This document shows, in pieces, positions 1 through 6,164 of a stretch of 23,554 bases of DNA. The position numbers and the translations under genes are program-made. This DNA is from JBBKWQ01 sp037969115 (GTDB taxonomy: Bacteria; Actinomycetota; Acidimicrobiia; Acidimicrobiales; Ilumatobacteraceae). Position 1 is the stretch's first letter. Each line of letters starts with the position of its first letter. The stretch covers positions 1 through 23,554 of the forward strand of contig JBBKWQ010000083.1 in NCBI GenBank assembly GCA_037969115.1, in the 5' to 3' direction. The notes beneath the pieces are model-generated. The model was not told where the DNA came from. It saw only the letters and a list, made by a program, of their open reading frames with translations, and ran no database searches.

Positions 1-104
1 GCGTCGTTGCGGCGCACCACGGGCTCGGCGCCCAGCTCACCCAGGTACTGCACGAGGTTGTAGACGAAGCTGTCGTAACTGTCGATGACGAGCACACGTG
101 GCAC
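1..104 (-). CDS. Glutamine amidotransferase class I, PabA/TrpG type (N-terminal fragment)
   Basis: This is the first 34 codons of a gene that runs off the left edge. The reverse-strand translation begins MPRVLVIDSYDSFVYNLVQ and continues with YLGELGAEPVVRRND. That is the characteristic N-terminus of the glutaminase subunit of aminodeoxychorismate or anthranilate synthase (DxxDSFxxNLxxYL then RND), which hydrolyses glutamine and passes ammonia to the chorismate-using partner for folate or tryptophan synthesis. The start is GTG at 104, preceded by CAGGCT and seven bases, a weak version of the start-proximal promoter seen elsewhere in the window. The catalytic Cys-His-Glu triad lies outside the window. 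The gene diverges from crgA; in Mycobacterium the two genes also lie close together near the chromosome origin. PabA and TrpG cannot be told apart from this fragment. Confidence 0.85.
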   Translation of the reverse strand, partial: MPRVLVIDSYDSFVYNLVQYLGELGAEPVVRRND

Positions 105-181
105 GCTCGACAGCCTGCCTGCTCAGCCGCCGAATTGTCGAATGCGTTCCGGTTTGGGCGGTGACACGGGGCACAACGCCA

Positions 182-187
182 TAGACT
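182..187 (+). promoter_or_regulatory. -10 element TAGACT upstream of crgA
   Basis: TAGACT fits TANNNT and ends eight bases before the GTG start at 196, so transcription would begin at or within about two bases of the start codon. No ribosome binding site is visible, which fits a leaderless or nearly leaderless mRNA. Confidence 0.5.
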
Positions 188-195
188 CGTCTGCC

Positions 196-504
196 GTGGC
201 TCCTCCGAAACGCAAGACCGGCGGCCGGACAACTCCCAAGGGGACGCGTCCCGGCGATCGCCCCCTCGTGAATCCCGAAGAGAACAGAGACGGCGTGCAC
301 TCGTCGTCGCGGTACACGCCACCGATCACCCAGGAGATGCGCGTCGGCAAACCGTGGGTGCCCGTGTTGATGCTCGTGCTGCTCATCGGCGGCTCCGTCA
401 TCATCATGGCCCGCAACCTGGTGTTCTCGGGCAACAACTGGCTGACGCTCGTCGGCCTCGGCTGCATCCTCGGCGGTCTGTACACCGCCACGAAATGGCG
501 CTGA
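196..504 (+). CDS. crgA: Cell division protein CrgA
   Basis: This encodes a 102-residue inner-membrane protein of the CrgA family, a small actinobacterial divisome factor that, in the characterised members, interacts with FtsZ, FtsQ and the septal peptidoglycan machinery. A basic, Pro-rich cytoplasmic tail (residues 1-50) is followed by two membrane helices (about 53-72 and 82-97) joined by a short loop, and the protein ends in TATKWR, matching the typical CrgA ending. Length is close to the usual 85-100 residues. I chose GTG 196 because the CrgA-like basic start (APPKRKTGG) begins there and a TANNNT element lies just upstream. An upstream in-frame ATG at 85 would overlap the divergent gene and add residues unlike the family. 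It diverges from the amidotransferase gene. Confidence 0.8.
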   Translation: MAPPKRKTGGRTTPKGTRPGDRPLVNPEENRDGVHSSSRYTPPITQEMRVGKPWVPVLMLVLLIGGSVIIMARNLVFSGNNWLTLVGLGCILGGLYTATKWR

Positions 505-528
505 GAGCGCTCACAGCAGCCGATTCGT

Positions 529-598
529 CACAGGTTGTCCACATCGAGGGAATCACAGGGCTGTAACTTCGCACAGGTTGTCCACTTTCTGTGGATAA
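529..598. promoter_or_regulatory. Cluster of three DnaA-box-like sites
   Basis: The gap 505-637 between crgA and the next gene contains no convincing gene. It holds TTGTCCACA at 535-543, TTGTCCACT at 578-586 and TGTGGATAA (reverse complement TTATCCACA) at 590-598. TTGTCCACA is the actinobacterial DnaA box and TTATCCACA the E. coli consensus. The first two lie in an exact 14-base direct repeat (529-542 and 572-585) spaced 43 bases apart, about four helical turns; the second and third face each other. A poorer match, TTATCCCCA, lies at 933-941. This could be an accessory DnaA-binding locus, a DnaA-regulated promoter, or part of an origin. No strongly AT-rich unwinding element is obvious. Confidence 0.5.
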
Positions 599-637
599 CT
601 GGGCGCCGCGAGCGGTTCCTTGGCCTGACAATGGACA

Positions 638-901
638 TCAGTCGTAGAGCGGCGCGACCACGTCCATGTCTTCCAGACAGTGTCGCGGAGGCGGCGGATC
701 GTCGTCGGGAGCCATCGTCAACTTCAGCTCCACCCCGCAGACTCCGCACCGATACTTCATGTTCACCTTGCGCATCTCACCTGCCGGTGGAGGGGGTGGA
801 ACGGGCCGCGAGAACGAGCGCAACATGCCGATGCCGGTTTTCCACAGAACGACGCCGAGAAGTACACCCGTTATTATCCAGATGATCTCTCCGACGCTCA
901 C
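638..901 (-). CDS. Small membrane-anchored protein with Cys-rich (zinc-ribbon-like) tail
   Basis: This encodes an 87-residue protein of unknown function. One hydrophobic helix (about residues 5-27) is followed by a Pro-rich stretch (33-39: PVPPPPP) and a compact tail with C52-x2-C55 and, after an acidic Pro-rich loop, H74-C75, a plausible zinc-binding ribbon (YRCGVCGVELKL then PPRHCLEDMDVV). The residues would face the cytoplasm if the N-terminus is outside. I recall similar short CxxC/PPRHC proteins in other actinobacteria but cannot name a function. The start is set at GTG 901 because TACCGT (909-914) lies exactly seven bases upstream; GTG 910 would add only three residues. It is convergent with crgA across the DnaA-box gap. 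Confidence 0.65.
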   Translation of the reverse strand: MSVGEIIWIITGVLLGVVLWKTGIGMLRSFSRPVPPPPPAGEMRKVNMKYRCGVCGVELKLTMAPDDDPPPPRHCLEDMDVVAPLYD

Positions 902-908
902 GAGCGCC

Positions 909-914
909 ACGGTA
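909..914 (-). promoter_or_regulatory. -10 element TACCGT for the small zinc-ribbon protein
   Basis: On the minus strand TACCGT is followed by seven bases and then GTG at 901. The same hexamer stands at the same distance before two other genes in the window (18151-18156 and 21940-21945). It argues that GTG 901, not GTG 910, is the start. Confidence 0.5.
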
Positions 915-972
915 GCGGCATCCGCGCACCTGTTATCCCCAAGCCCGCGGGATTCACGGTGAGATAAACACA

Positions 973-993
973 GGCACTTTCACGGAGAGTGCC
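973..993 (-). terminator. Possible terminator hairpin after the thiolase gene
   Basis: GGCACT (973-978) pairs with AGTGCC (988-993) across a nine-base loop, 18 bases past the thiolase stop. On the minus strand it is followed by TGTGTTTATCT, only a loose T-rich tract, so termination strength is uncertain. Confidence 0.35.
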
Positions 994-1010
994 GCAGCGT
1001 GCCGAATCGG

Positions 1011-2186
1011 TCAGTCGACGTCGACGCGCTCGATGATGGTGGCGTTCGCCAAACCCCCGCCTTCGCACATCGTCTGCAGCCCGTACCGCCCGCCGGAGCG
1101 CTCGAGCTCGTTGAGCAACGTGGTCATCAAACGGGCACCCGAACAGCCGAGCGGATGACCCAACGCGATCGCGCCGCCGTTGACATTGACCTTCGACATG
1201 TCGGGTTGATGCTCGCGTGCCCACGCCAGCACGGCCGACGCGAACGCCTCGTTCACCTCGAACAGGTCGATCTCGTCGAGGGTGAGCTTCGATCGTTCCA
1301 GCACTTTGGTGGTTGCCGGAATCGGTGCCGTCAACATCAATAGCGGATCGGCACCGGCAACCGCGAAGTCGACGAAACGAGCCCGTGGTCGCAGCCCGAG
1401 CCGGCCTGCCCGCTCCTCGCTCATGATGAGCAGGGCCGCGGCGCCGTCGGTGATCTGGGACGAGTTGCCCGCCGTGACCTTGCCGTCCTGCGACTCGGGA
1501 CGGAACGACGGCTTCAACCTGGCGAGCGTTTCGAGGCTGGTGTCGCGAATGCCCTCGTCGCAGGTGACCATCGCGCCGTCGACCCCTTCGACAGGGAGTA
1601 TCTCGTTCTGGAACCGGCCCTCGCGAGTGGCCTGCGCAGCCAGCTCCTGCGACCGCAATCCGAACTCGTCCATCTCCTCACGGCCGATGTTCCAACGTTC
1701 GGCGATGAGCTCGGCCGAGATGCCCTGGGGAACCAAACCACCCTGCGGCGCATATCGGGCCCCGACCTTCGGCCCGAACGGGTAGCCGAACTTCCCGTCG
1801 GCCATCGAGGCCCCCATCGGCACCCGTGACATCACCTCGACACCACCCGCGATCACGATGTCGTACGCGCCCGCCATCACGCCCTGTGCAGCGAAATGTG
1901 CCGCCTGCTGACCGGAACCGCACTGCCGATCGATCGTGATACCGGGCACCGAGTCGGGCCAACCCGCTGCGAGGACCGCGTTGCGAGCCACGTTCACGGC
2001 TTGCTCACCCACCTGCATCACGCAGCCCAACACGACATCGTCGACGAGTGCGGGGTCGAGACCATTGCGCTCGACCAACCCCGTGAGCGTCGCCGCCGCG
2101 AGATCGACCGGATGCCATTCACGAAGCTTTCCGTTGCGTTTCCCCAGTGGGGTACGGACCGCATCGACGATCACAGCAGTGGTCAT
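1011..2186 (-). CDS. Acetyl-CoA acetyltransferase (thiolase)
   Basis: This is a 391-residue thiolase, the usual length for the family. It catalyses condensation of two acetyl-CoA or, in the degradative direction, CoA-dependent cleavage of 3-ketoacyl-CoA. The nucleophilic Cys89 lies in DRQCGSGQQA, the NEAFA signature is present, His344 lies in GHPLG, and the second catalytic Cys374 in MCEGGGLANA. The N-terminus AVIVDAVRTPLGKRNGKL is typical. The start ATG 2186 is supported by the family N-terminus and by GGGAG/AAGGAG just upstream; the reading frame stays open for about 160 further codons upstream but those look unlike thiolase and overlap the divergent gene. It diverges from the aldehyde dehydrogenase with a 160-base gap. 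CEGGG rather than CGGG and the gene setting favour a degradative FadA-like role, but substrate chain length cannot be read from sequence. Confidence 0.93.
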   Translation of the reverse strand: MTTAVIVDAVRTPLGKRNGKLREWHPVDLAAATLTGLVERNGLDPALVDDVVLGCVMQVGEQAVNVARNAVLAAGWPDSVPGITIDRQCGSGQQAAHFAAQGVMAGAYDIVIAGGVEVMSRVPMGASMADGKFGYPFGPKVGARYAPQGGLVPQGISAELIAERWNIGREEMDEFGLRSQELAAQATREGRFQNEILPVEGVDGAMVTCDEGIRDTSLETLARLKPSFRPESQDGKVTAGNSSQITDGAAALLIMSEERAGRLGLRPRARFVDFAVAGADPLLMLTAPIPATTKVLERSKLTLDEIDLFEVNEAFASAVLAWAREHQPDMSKVNVNGGAIALGHPLGCSGARLMTTLLNELERSGGRYGLQTMCEGGGLANATIIERVDVD

Positions 2187-2190
2187 ATGA

Positions 2191-2204
2191 CTCCCGGGCT
2201 CCTT
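2191..2204 (-). promoter_or_regulatory. Ribosome binding site of the thiolase gene
   Basis: On the minus strand AAGGAG (2204-2199) and GGGAG (2195-2191) precede ATG 2186. This gene is therefore translated from a leadered mRNA, unlike many neighbours whose starts sit right behind a -10 element. Confidence 0.5.
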
Positions 2205-2333
2205 GCTTTCACGGCGACGCACCCCGCACGTCACGGGACGACAGTTTGCTGTGTGGAGCCGCCTGGGCTCAAACCGGAGCGCCCGACGCCCGAGCGAAGC
2301 CCGTCGGCTGTGTGCCGCATGCCGGAAATGTGG

Positions 2334-2339
2334 TTGGCT
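2334..2339 (+). promoter_or_regulatory. Possible -10 element TTGGCT for the aldehyde dehydrogenase
   Basis: TTGGCT ends seven bases before ATG 2347. It deviates from TANNNT at the second base but keeps the spacing shared by other genes here. No Shine-Dalgarno sequence is visible. Confidence 0.3.
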
Positions 2340-2346
2340 GTGCCCG

Positions 2347-3795
2347 ATGAATCGACACCAACTCTTTCTCGACGGCGAATGGACCGATGCCGTTGACGGC
2401 GCAACGTTCGAGACACGGAATCCGGCGACCGGAGAACTGCTCGCCGAGATCGCCGAGGCCAAGACGGTCGACGTCGACCGCGCCGTGCGCGCCGCCCGGC
2501 GGACATTCGACGAAGGTCCGTGGGGCATCCACGCGCTCTCTCGCGACATCGCGCGCATCCTGCTGCGCACGGCGGAACTGATCCGCTCGAAACGCCAGCA
2601 CCTGGCCGAGCTGGAGTCGCGCGACTCGGGCAAGCTGATCGGCGACGCCCTCGGCGAGGTCGACGAGGCCGCATTCATCTTCGAGTACTACGGCGGTTGG
2701 GCCACCAAGATCGAGGGCTCGATCCCTGCCACGTCCGAGAACGCGATGTCGCTCGTGGTGAAGGAGCCTGTCGGCGTGGCCGGTCTGATCACGCCATGGA
2801 ACTTCCCGATCGTGATGGCGTCGCAGAAGGTGGCTCCCGCGCTCGCTGCAGGCTGCACCGTGATCCTCAAGCCGGCCGAGCAGACGCCGCTCACCGCCAT
2901 CGAACTCGCAGGGATTCTCGCCGAGGCCGGGCTCCCCGACGGCGTCTTCAACCTCGTCACCGGCGACGGAAAGACGGGCGCGGCGTTGGTCGAACACCCC
3001 GGTGTCGACAAGATCTCGTTCACCGGGTCGACTGCCGTCGGCAGTTCGATCGCCCGGGTGTGCGCCGACCGGCTGGCACGAGTATCGCTCGAACTCGGCG
3101 GCAAGAGCCCCAACATCGTCCTCGCCGACGCCGACCTCGACGCCGCCTTCAAGGGCAGCGCGTTCGGCGTGTTCTTCAATCAGGGTGAGGTGTGCTCTGC
3201 CGGATCGCGAGTGCTCGTACACCGGTCGATCTACGACCAGGCGCTCGATTCGATGACCCAGCACGCGGCCGCGATCAGACTCGGCGACCCGATGGACGAA
3301 TCGACCACGATGGGACCGCTGGTGTCGGCCCGCCAGCACGAGCGCGTGATGGGTTACGTCACCGCCGGCGTCGAGATCGACCAGGCACGACTGGTGTACC
3401 AGGGAGCAATTCCGACCGACGGTCCGGTCGCCGACGGGTTCTTCGCTCCCCCGACGATCTTCGCCGACGTCGACAACTCGATGACAATCGCTCGTGAGGA
3501 GATCTTCGGCCCGGTCATGTCGGTGATTCCGTTCGATGACGTCGACGAGGCGGTGCGCATCGCGAACGACAGCGAGTACGGCCTGGCTGCGTCGATCTGG
3601 ACCCGCGACGTCGGCACGTCGCTGCGTCTCGCCAAGGCGATCCGCGCCGGCACGATCTGGATCAACGAGTCACAGCCCGCCCCGTCTGAAGTTGCCTGGG
3701 GCGGCTTCAAGCGTTCAGGAATCGGGCGCGAGCTCGGCGTGCAGGGCCTCGAAGCGTTCCTCGAGACCAAACACATCTACATCAACATGGCGTGA
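2347..3795 (+). CDS. NAD(P)-dependent aldehyde dehydrogenase
   Basis: This is a 482-residue aldehyde dehydrogenase superfamily enzyme that oxidises an aldehyde to the acid via a thiohemiacetal. The NAD-binding segment contains TPWNFP (Asn152) and ILKPAEQTPL; FTGSTAVG (225-232) follows; the general base Glu249 is in LELGGKSP; the nucleophile Cys283 is in NQGEVCSAGSR; and EEIFGPV lies near the C-terminus. Length is normal. ATG 2347 fits the family start (NRHQLFLDGEW) although the frame is open further upstream. The GEVCSAGSR cysteine context resembles betaine-aldehyde and aminoaldehyde dehydrogenases. With a class III aminotransferase nearby, an amino-aldehyde or semialdehyde substrate is a reasonable inference, not a demonstrated one. 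The stop codon falls inside the first unit of a 14-base tandem repeat. Confidence 0.93.
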   Translation: MNRHQLFLDGEWTDAVDGATFETRNPATGELLAEIAEAKTVDVDRAVRAARRTFDEGPWGIHALSRDIARILLRTAELIRSKRQHLAELESRDSGKLIGDALGEVDEAAFIFEYYGGWATKIEGSIPATSENAMSLVVKEPVGVAGLITPWNFPIVMASQKVAPALAAGCTVILKPAEQTPLTAIELAGILAEAGLPDGVFNLVTGDGKTGAALVEHPGVDKISFTGSTAVGSSIARVCADRLARVSLELGGKSPNIVLADADLDAAFKGSAFGVFFNQGEVCSAGSRVLVHRSIYDQALDSMTQHAAAIRLGDPMDESTTMGPLVSARQHERVMGYVTAGVEIDQARLVYQGAIPTDGPVADGFFAPPTIFADVDNSMTIAREEIFGPVMSVIPFDDVDEAVRIANDSEYGLAASIWTRDVGTSLRLAKAIRAGTIWINESQPAPSEVAWGGFKRSGIGRELGVQGLEAFLETKHIYINMA

Positions 3796-3841
3796 TCGAC
3801 ACGGCGTGATCGACACGCGTGATCGACACGGCGTGACGAAC
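3789..3841. repeat. 14-base tandem repeat across the aldehyde dehydrogenase stop codon
   Basis: The unit GGCGTGATCGACAC occurs at 3789-3802 and 3803-3816 exactly, at 3817-3829 lacking one G, and partially at 3830-3841. It covers the last codons and stop of the dehydrogenase and the entire gap to the convergent NUDIX gene. It looks like a replication-slippage array. Confidence 0.85.
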
Positions 3842-3842
3842 G

Positions 3843-4304
3843 TCAGACGAGCGCGCGGAGATGCGGCCACGCCGCGGCGAAACCGGCGTGCAAGGGCCGG
3901 GAGTCGACCTCGTGCAACGGCACCCAATCGACGGCGTCGGTCTCGAAGTTCATCGACTCGCCGAACATCTCGGCCACTTCGATCACGGACGTCACGTATC
4001 GCCAGTCGGTGGCCGGCACGAAAGCGTACTCGCCGAGCACGCTGATCGAACCCGGCGGGGCACCGACTTCCTCGATGGCCTCGCGGAGTCCGCCTTCGAG
4101 TGCCGTCTCGCCCTCGTCGAGAGCACCACCAGCGCACGACCACGTACCGCCCTCGTGCGCCATCATCGAACGCTTCTGCAACATCACGAGTGGCCCCCGA
4201 TCCGGATGCCGGTAGACGAACACGATGCCCGCTGCGCCGAAGATGCCCCAGCGAACGTGGCCGTCGCTGCATCTCATGAACCCGTCGCCGCCCCGCCGAG
4301 ACAT
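3843..4304 (-). CDS. NUDIX hydrolase
   Basis: This is a 153-residue NUDIX-fold pyrophosphohydrolase. Such proteins cleave a nucleoside diphosphate linked to another moiety using divalent metal. The full box G-x5-E-x7-REUxEExGU is present as GALDEGETALEGGLREAIEE followed by VGA, at about residues 60-82 of the chosen product. The N-terminal segment RWGIFGAAGIVFVYR starts the fold, and the C-terminal WVPLHEV segment is typical. It is the third gene of a minus-strand operon; its start is four bases or fewer from the MarR stop (TGATGTGATG), implying translational coupling. ATG 4304 was chosen; GTG 4307 and ATG 4277 are alternatives. Substrate is unknown; candidates are oxidised nucleotides, NDP-sugars or dinucleotides. 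Confidence 0.88.
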   Translation of the reverse strand: MSRRGGDGFMRCSDGHVRWGIFGAAGIVFVYRHPDRGPLVMLQKRSMMAHEGGTWSCAGGALDEGETALEGGLREAIEEVGAPPGSISVLGEYAFVPATDWRYVTSVIEVAEMFGESMNFETDAVDWVPLHEVDSRPLHAGFAAAWPHLRALV

Positions 4305-4308
4305 CACA

Positions 4309-4806
4309 TCACGCCCACATCGGTTGGTCGCTGGGATGGTCGAGGGCGACGGTCACGGCCGGCGCGAGCGATGCTCTGAGCACCTCGTTCAGGCCGATCA
4401 CGGCGGCGATCTGATCGTCGTCGAGCAGCGAGGCGTAGTGCGTCTGCACAGAACGTCGGAAGGTGATGTTCATTTCGCGCCACAGGTTGCGGCCGCGGCG
4501 GGTCGTCTCGACCTCGACGATGCGGCCGTCGTACGGATCGACGGAGCGATGTCGCTGCACCCAGCCTTCCTCCTCGAGCCGGTCGAGCCGCCGACTCACG
4601 CTCGACGGCGGCAGACGCATCTGTTCGGCCACTGCACTTGGGCGGGCACGACCGCCGAGGTCACGCAGCGCCCCGAGTACCTCGAACCAACCGAGCGAGA
4701 TGTCCCACTCGGCGCGCAGATCGTCATCGATGAGCCGCGTCATTTGCGCCGTGAGCGCACTGAGATGACGCCACGAGTCGAGACGAGTTGCGTCGAGACG
4801 CGGCAT
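4309..4806 (-). CDS. MarR-family transcriptional regulator
   Basis: This is a 165-residue winged-helix repressor of the MarR type. Helical dimerisation segments at both ends flank a winged helix-turn-helix: WFEVLGALRDLGG, then RPSAVAEQMRLPPSSVSRRL (recognition helix) and DRLEEEGWVQRHRSVDPYDGR (wing). The family usually senses phenolic or other small ligands and represses adjacent genes. The ATG at 4806 is four bases from the upstream aminotransferase stop, and the NUDIX gene follows directly, so it is the middle gene of a three-gene operon. Autoregulation and control of the aminotransferase promoter (6041-6164) would be the usual arrangement, but I could not identify a clear palindromic operator there. 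Confidence 0.9.
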   Translation of the reverse strand: MPRLDATRLDSWRHLSALTAQMTRLIDDDLRAEWDISLGWFEVLGALRDLGGRARPSAVAEQMRLPPSSVSRRLDRLEEEGWVQRHRSVDPYDGRIVEVETTRRGRNLWREMNITFRRSVQTHYASLLDDDQIAAVIGLNEVLRASLAPAVTVALDHPSDQPMWA

Positions 4807-4810
4807 GCGG

Positions 4811-6040
4811 TCAGGCGGTCGCCTTCAGCGCCGAGGCGAATACACCGACCGCCTCCTCGACCTCGCTCGCGCTCACGATCAGCGGCGGCATCCACCGGAT
4901 CGTTCGCCCGTACGTGCCGGCACTCATCAGGATCAGGTGTCCATCACGCAGGCAGTGTTCGAGGAGCGCAGGAACGCGGCCGTTGTCGGAGAACTGGGTG
5001 GCAACCATCAACCCGGGCCCGCGCACCTGGCGGATCTCGGGATCGATCGACTGGAGCTCGCGCAGCGCACCACGAAGCTGATCGCCGCGGGCACGCACGT
5101 TGTCCATGAAGCCCGGCTCGTTCATGACCTCGATGGTGGCCAGAGCGGCCGCACACCCGATCGGGTTGCCGCCGTATGTGCCGCCATGACTGCCCTTTGG
5201 CCACATGTCGTCGAGCTCGCGACGGGTGCCGAGCGCGGCGAACGGGAAGCCAGACGCGATGCCCTTGGCCATGCAGATGATGTCGGGCTCGATGTCGTAG
5301 TGCTCGACCGCGAACATCTTGCCGGTGCGCCCGAATCCGCTCTGCACCTCGTCGGCGATGAACAAGATGCCGTGCTCGCGACAGCGCTGCGCAATGCCCT
5401 CGATGAACTCGGCCGGGGCAGGAACGTAGCCACCCTCGCCGAGTACCGGTTCCAGAATCACGGCAGCGGTCTCGCCCGGCGCCGTCTGCGTGAGCAACAA
5501 GTGGTCGAACGCGCGCAACGCATGGCTGACGGTTGCAGTTTGGTCGGAAGCCAGCGGATCGGGGAACGGCGCAACGAAGATGCCACCCGGCAACGGATTG
5601 TGGCCCGCCCGGTAGATCGCCTTCGACGTGGTCATCGCCATTGCCAGGTGCGTGCGGCCGTGGAACGAACCCTGGAACACGACCGTGTTCGGGCGACCCG
5701 TCGCCTGTTTGGCCAGTTTGATCGCTGCCTCGGTGATCTCTGCGCCCGAATTGGCGAAAAAGAACGTGTCGATGTCGCCAGGAGCGAGTTCGGCGAGCTT
5801 GGCGGCGAGTGGCTCGAGAAGGTCGTGTGTGAACACGTTGACCTGGGCGTGGATGAACCGTTCGGCCTGGGTGGCGATCGCCTGGCTGACGACCGGGTGG
5901 CAATGCCCCGTGGAGTTGACGGCGATGCCGGCAGCGAAGTCGAGGTATTCGTGACCGTCCACCGTGGTGACCCTGCATCCCCGCCCCGTCGCGACCTGGA
6001 GATCGCTCACCTTGAACCACACATTCGACAGATGTGACAT
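4811..6040 (-). CDS. Class III PLP-dependent aminotransferase (GABA-transaminase-like)
   Basis: This is a 409-residue class III aminotransferase that moves an amino group, typically a terminal one, from an omega-amino acid or amine to a keto acid. Visible landmarks are GIAVNSTGHCHPVV (38-51), the phosphate-binding FFANSGAE (94-101), FHGRTH (126-131), the cofactor-ring Asp230 in ADEVQSGFGRTG, the Schiff-base Lys259 in CMAKGIASGFP, and HGGTYGGNPIGCAAA. It resembles 4-aminobutyrate and related transaminases. ATG 6040 matches the family start and lies seven bases after TAGGCT; the frame remains open upstream but the extra residues are low-complexity and overlap the divergent gene. It leads the operon with marR and NUDIX. 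The exact amine donor is not determinable from sequence. Confidence 0.92.
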   Translation of the reverse strand: MSHLSNVWFKVSDLQVATGRGCRVTTVDGHEYLDFAAGIAVNSTGHCHPVVSQAIATQAERFIHAQVNVFTHDLLEPLAAKLAELAPGDIDTFFFANSGAEITEAAIKLAKQATGRPNTVVFQGSFHGRTHLAMAMTTSKAIYRAGHNPLPGGIFVAPFPDPLASDQTATVSHALRAFDHLLLTQTAPGETAAVILEPVLGEGGYVPAPAEFIEGIAQRCREHGILFIADEVQSGFGRTGKMFAVEHYDIEPDIICMAKGIASGFPFAALGTRRELDDMWPKGSHGGTYGGNPIGCAAALATIEVMNEPGFMDNVRARGDQLRGALRELQSIDPEIRQVRGPGLMVATQFSDNGRVPALLEHCLRDGHLILMSAGTYGRTIRWMPPLIVSASEVEEAVGVFASALKATA

Positions 6041-6047
6041 GGCCGAA

Positions 6048-6053
6048 AGCCTA
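6048..6053 (-). promoter_or_regulatory. -10 element TAGGCT of the aminotransferase operon
   Basis: Minus-strand TAGGCT is followed by TTCGGCC and then ATG 6040. This is a good TANNNT match at leaderless spacing with no Shine-Dalgarno sequence, and it would drive aminotransferase, marR and NUDIX together. Confidence 0.5.
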
Positions 6054-6105
6054 ATGCTCGGCCGCGCTACAGCGAGGCTGCCACGCCACCGTGGATGTGA
6101 CGGTT

Positions 6106-6133
6106 GTCGCCAACCTTGAAGGAGAATTGACTG
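6106..6133 (+). promoter_or_regulatory. Promoter-region motif shared with the VOC gene
   Basis: GTCGCCAACCTTGA (6106-6119) followed by ATTGACTG (6126-6133) lies upstream of the lamin-tail gene. The same two words occur at 11302-11322 upstream of the VOC-fold gene, though with different spacing. They may mark a shared promoter or regulator site. Confidence 0.35.
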
Positions 6134-6164
6134 TCCCGCGAACGCAAGGCACCGATGAAAGGCG

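Noticed and set aside
838..846. TTTTCCACA, a fourth DnaA-box-like site
   Set aside because: It lies within the coding part of the small membrane protein (codons for LWKT) and is one base off consensus, so chance is likely; not counted in the cluster.
2256..2270. GAGCC-N5-GGCTC inverted repeat in the thiolase/aldehyde dehydrogenase gap
   Set aside because: Five-base arms are expected by chance at this GC content and no cognate regulator lies adjacent.
2187..2678. N-terminal extension of the thiolase frame by about 164 codons
   Set aside because: The extra residues are Arg/Ser-rich and unlike thiolases, overlap the divergent aldehyde dehydrogenase, and lie upstream of a good ribosome binding site and the standard family start.
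2269..3339. 356-codon open frame antisense to the aldehyde dehydrogenase
   Set aside because: Compositional shadow of the dehydrogenase with no domain-like features.
4805..6037. 410-codon open frame antisense to the aminotransferase
   Set aside because: High-GC mirror frame with Arg/Gly/Asp/His-rich composition and no recognisable domain; the opposite strand encodes a clear class III aminotransferase.
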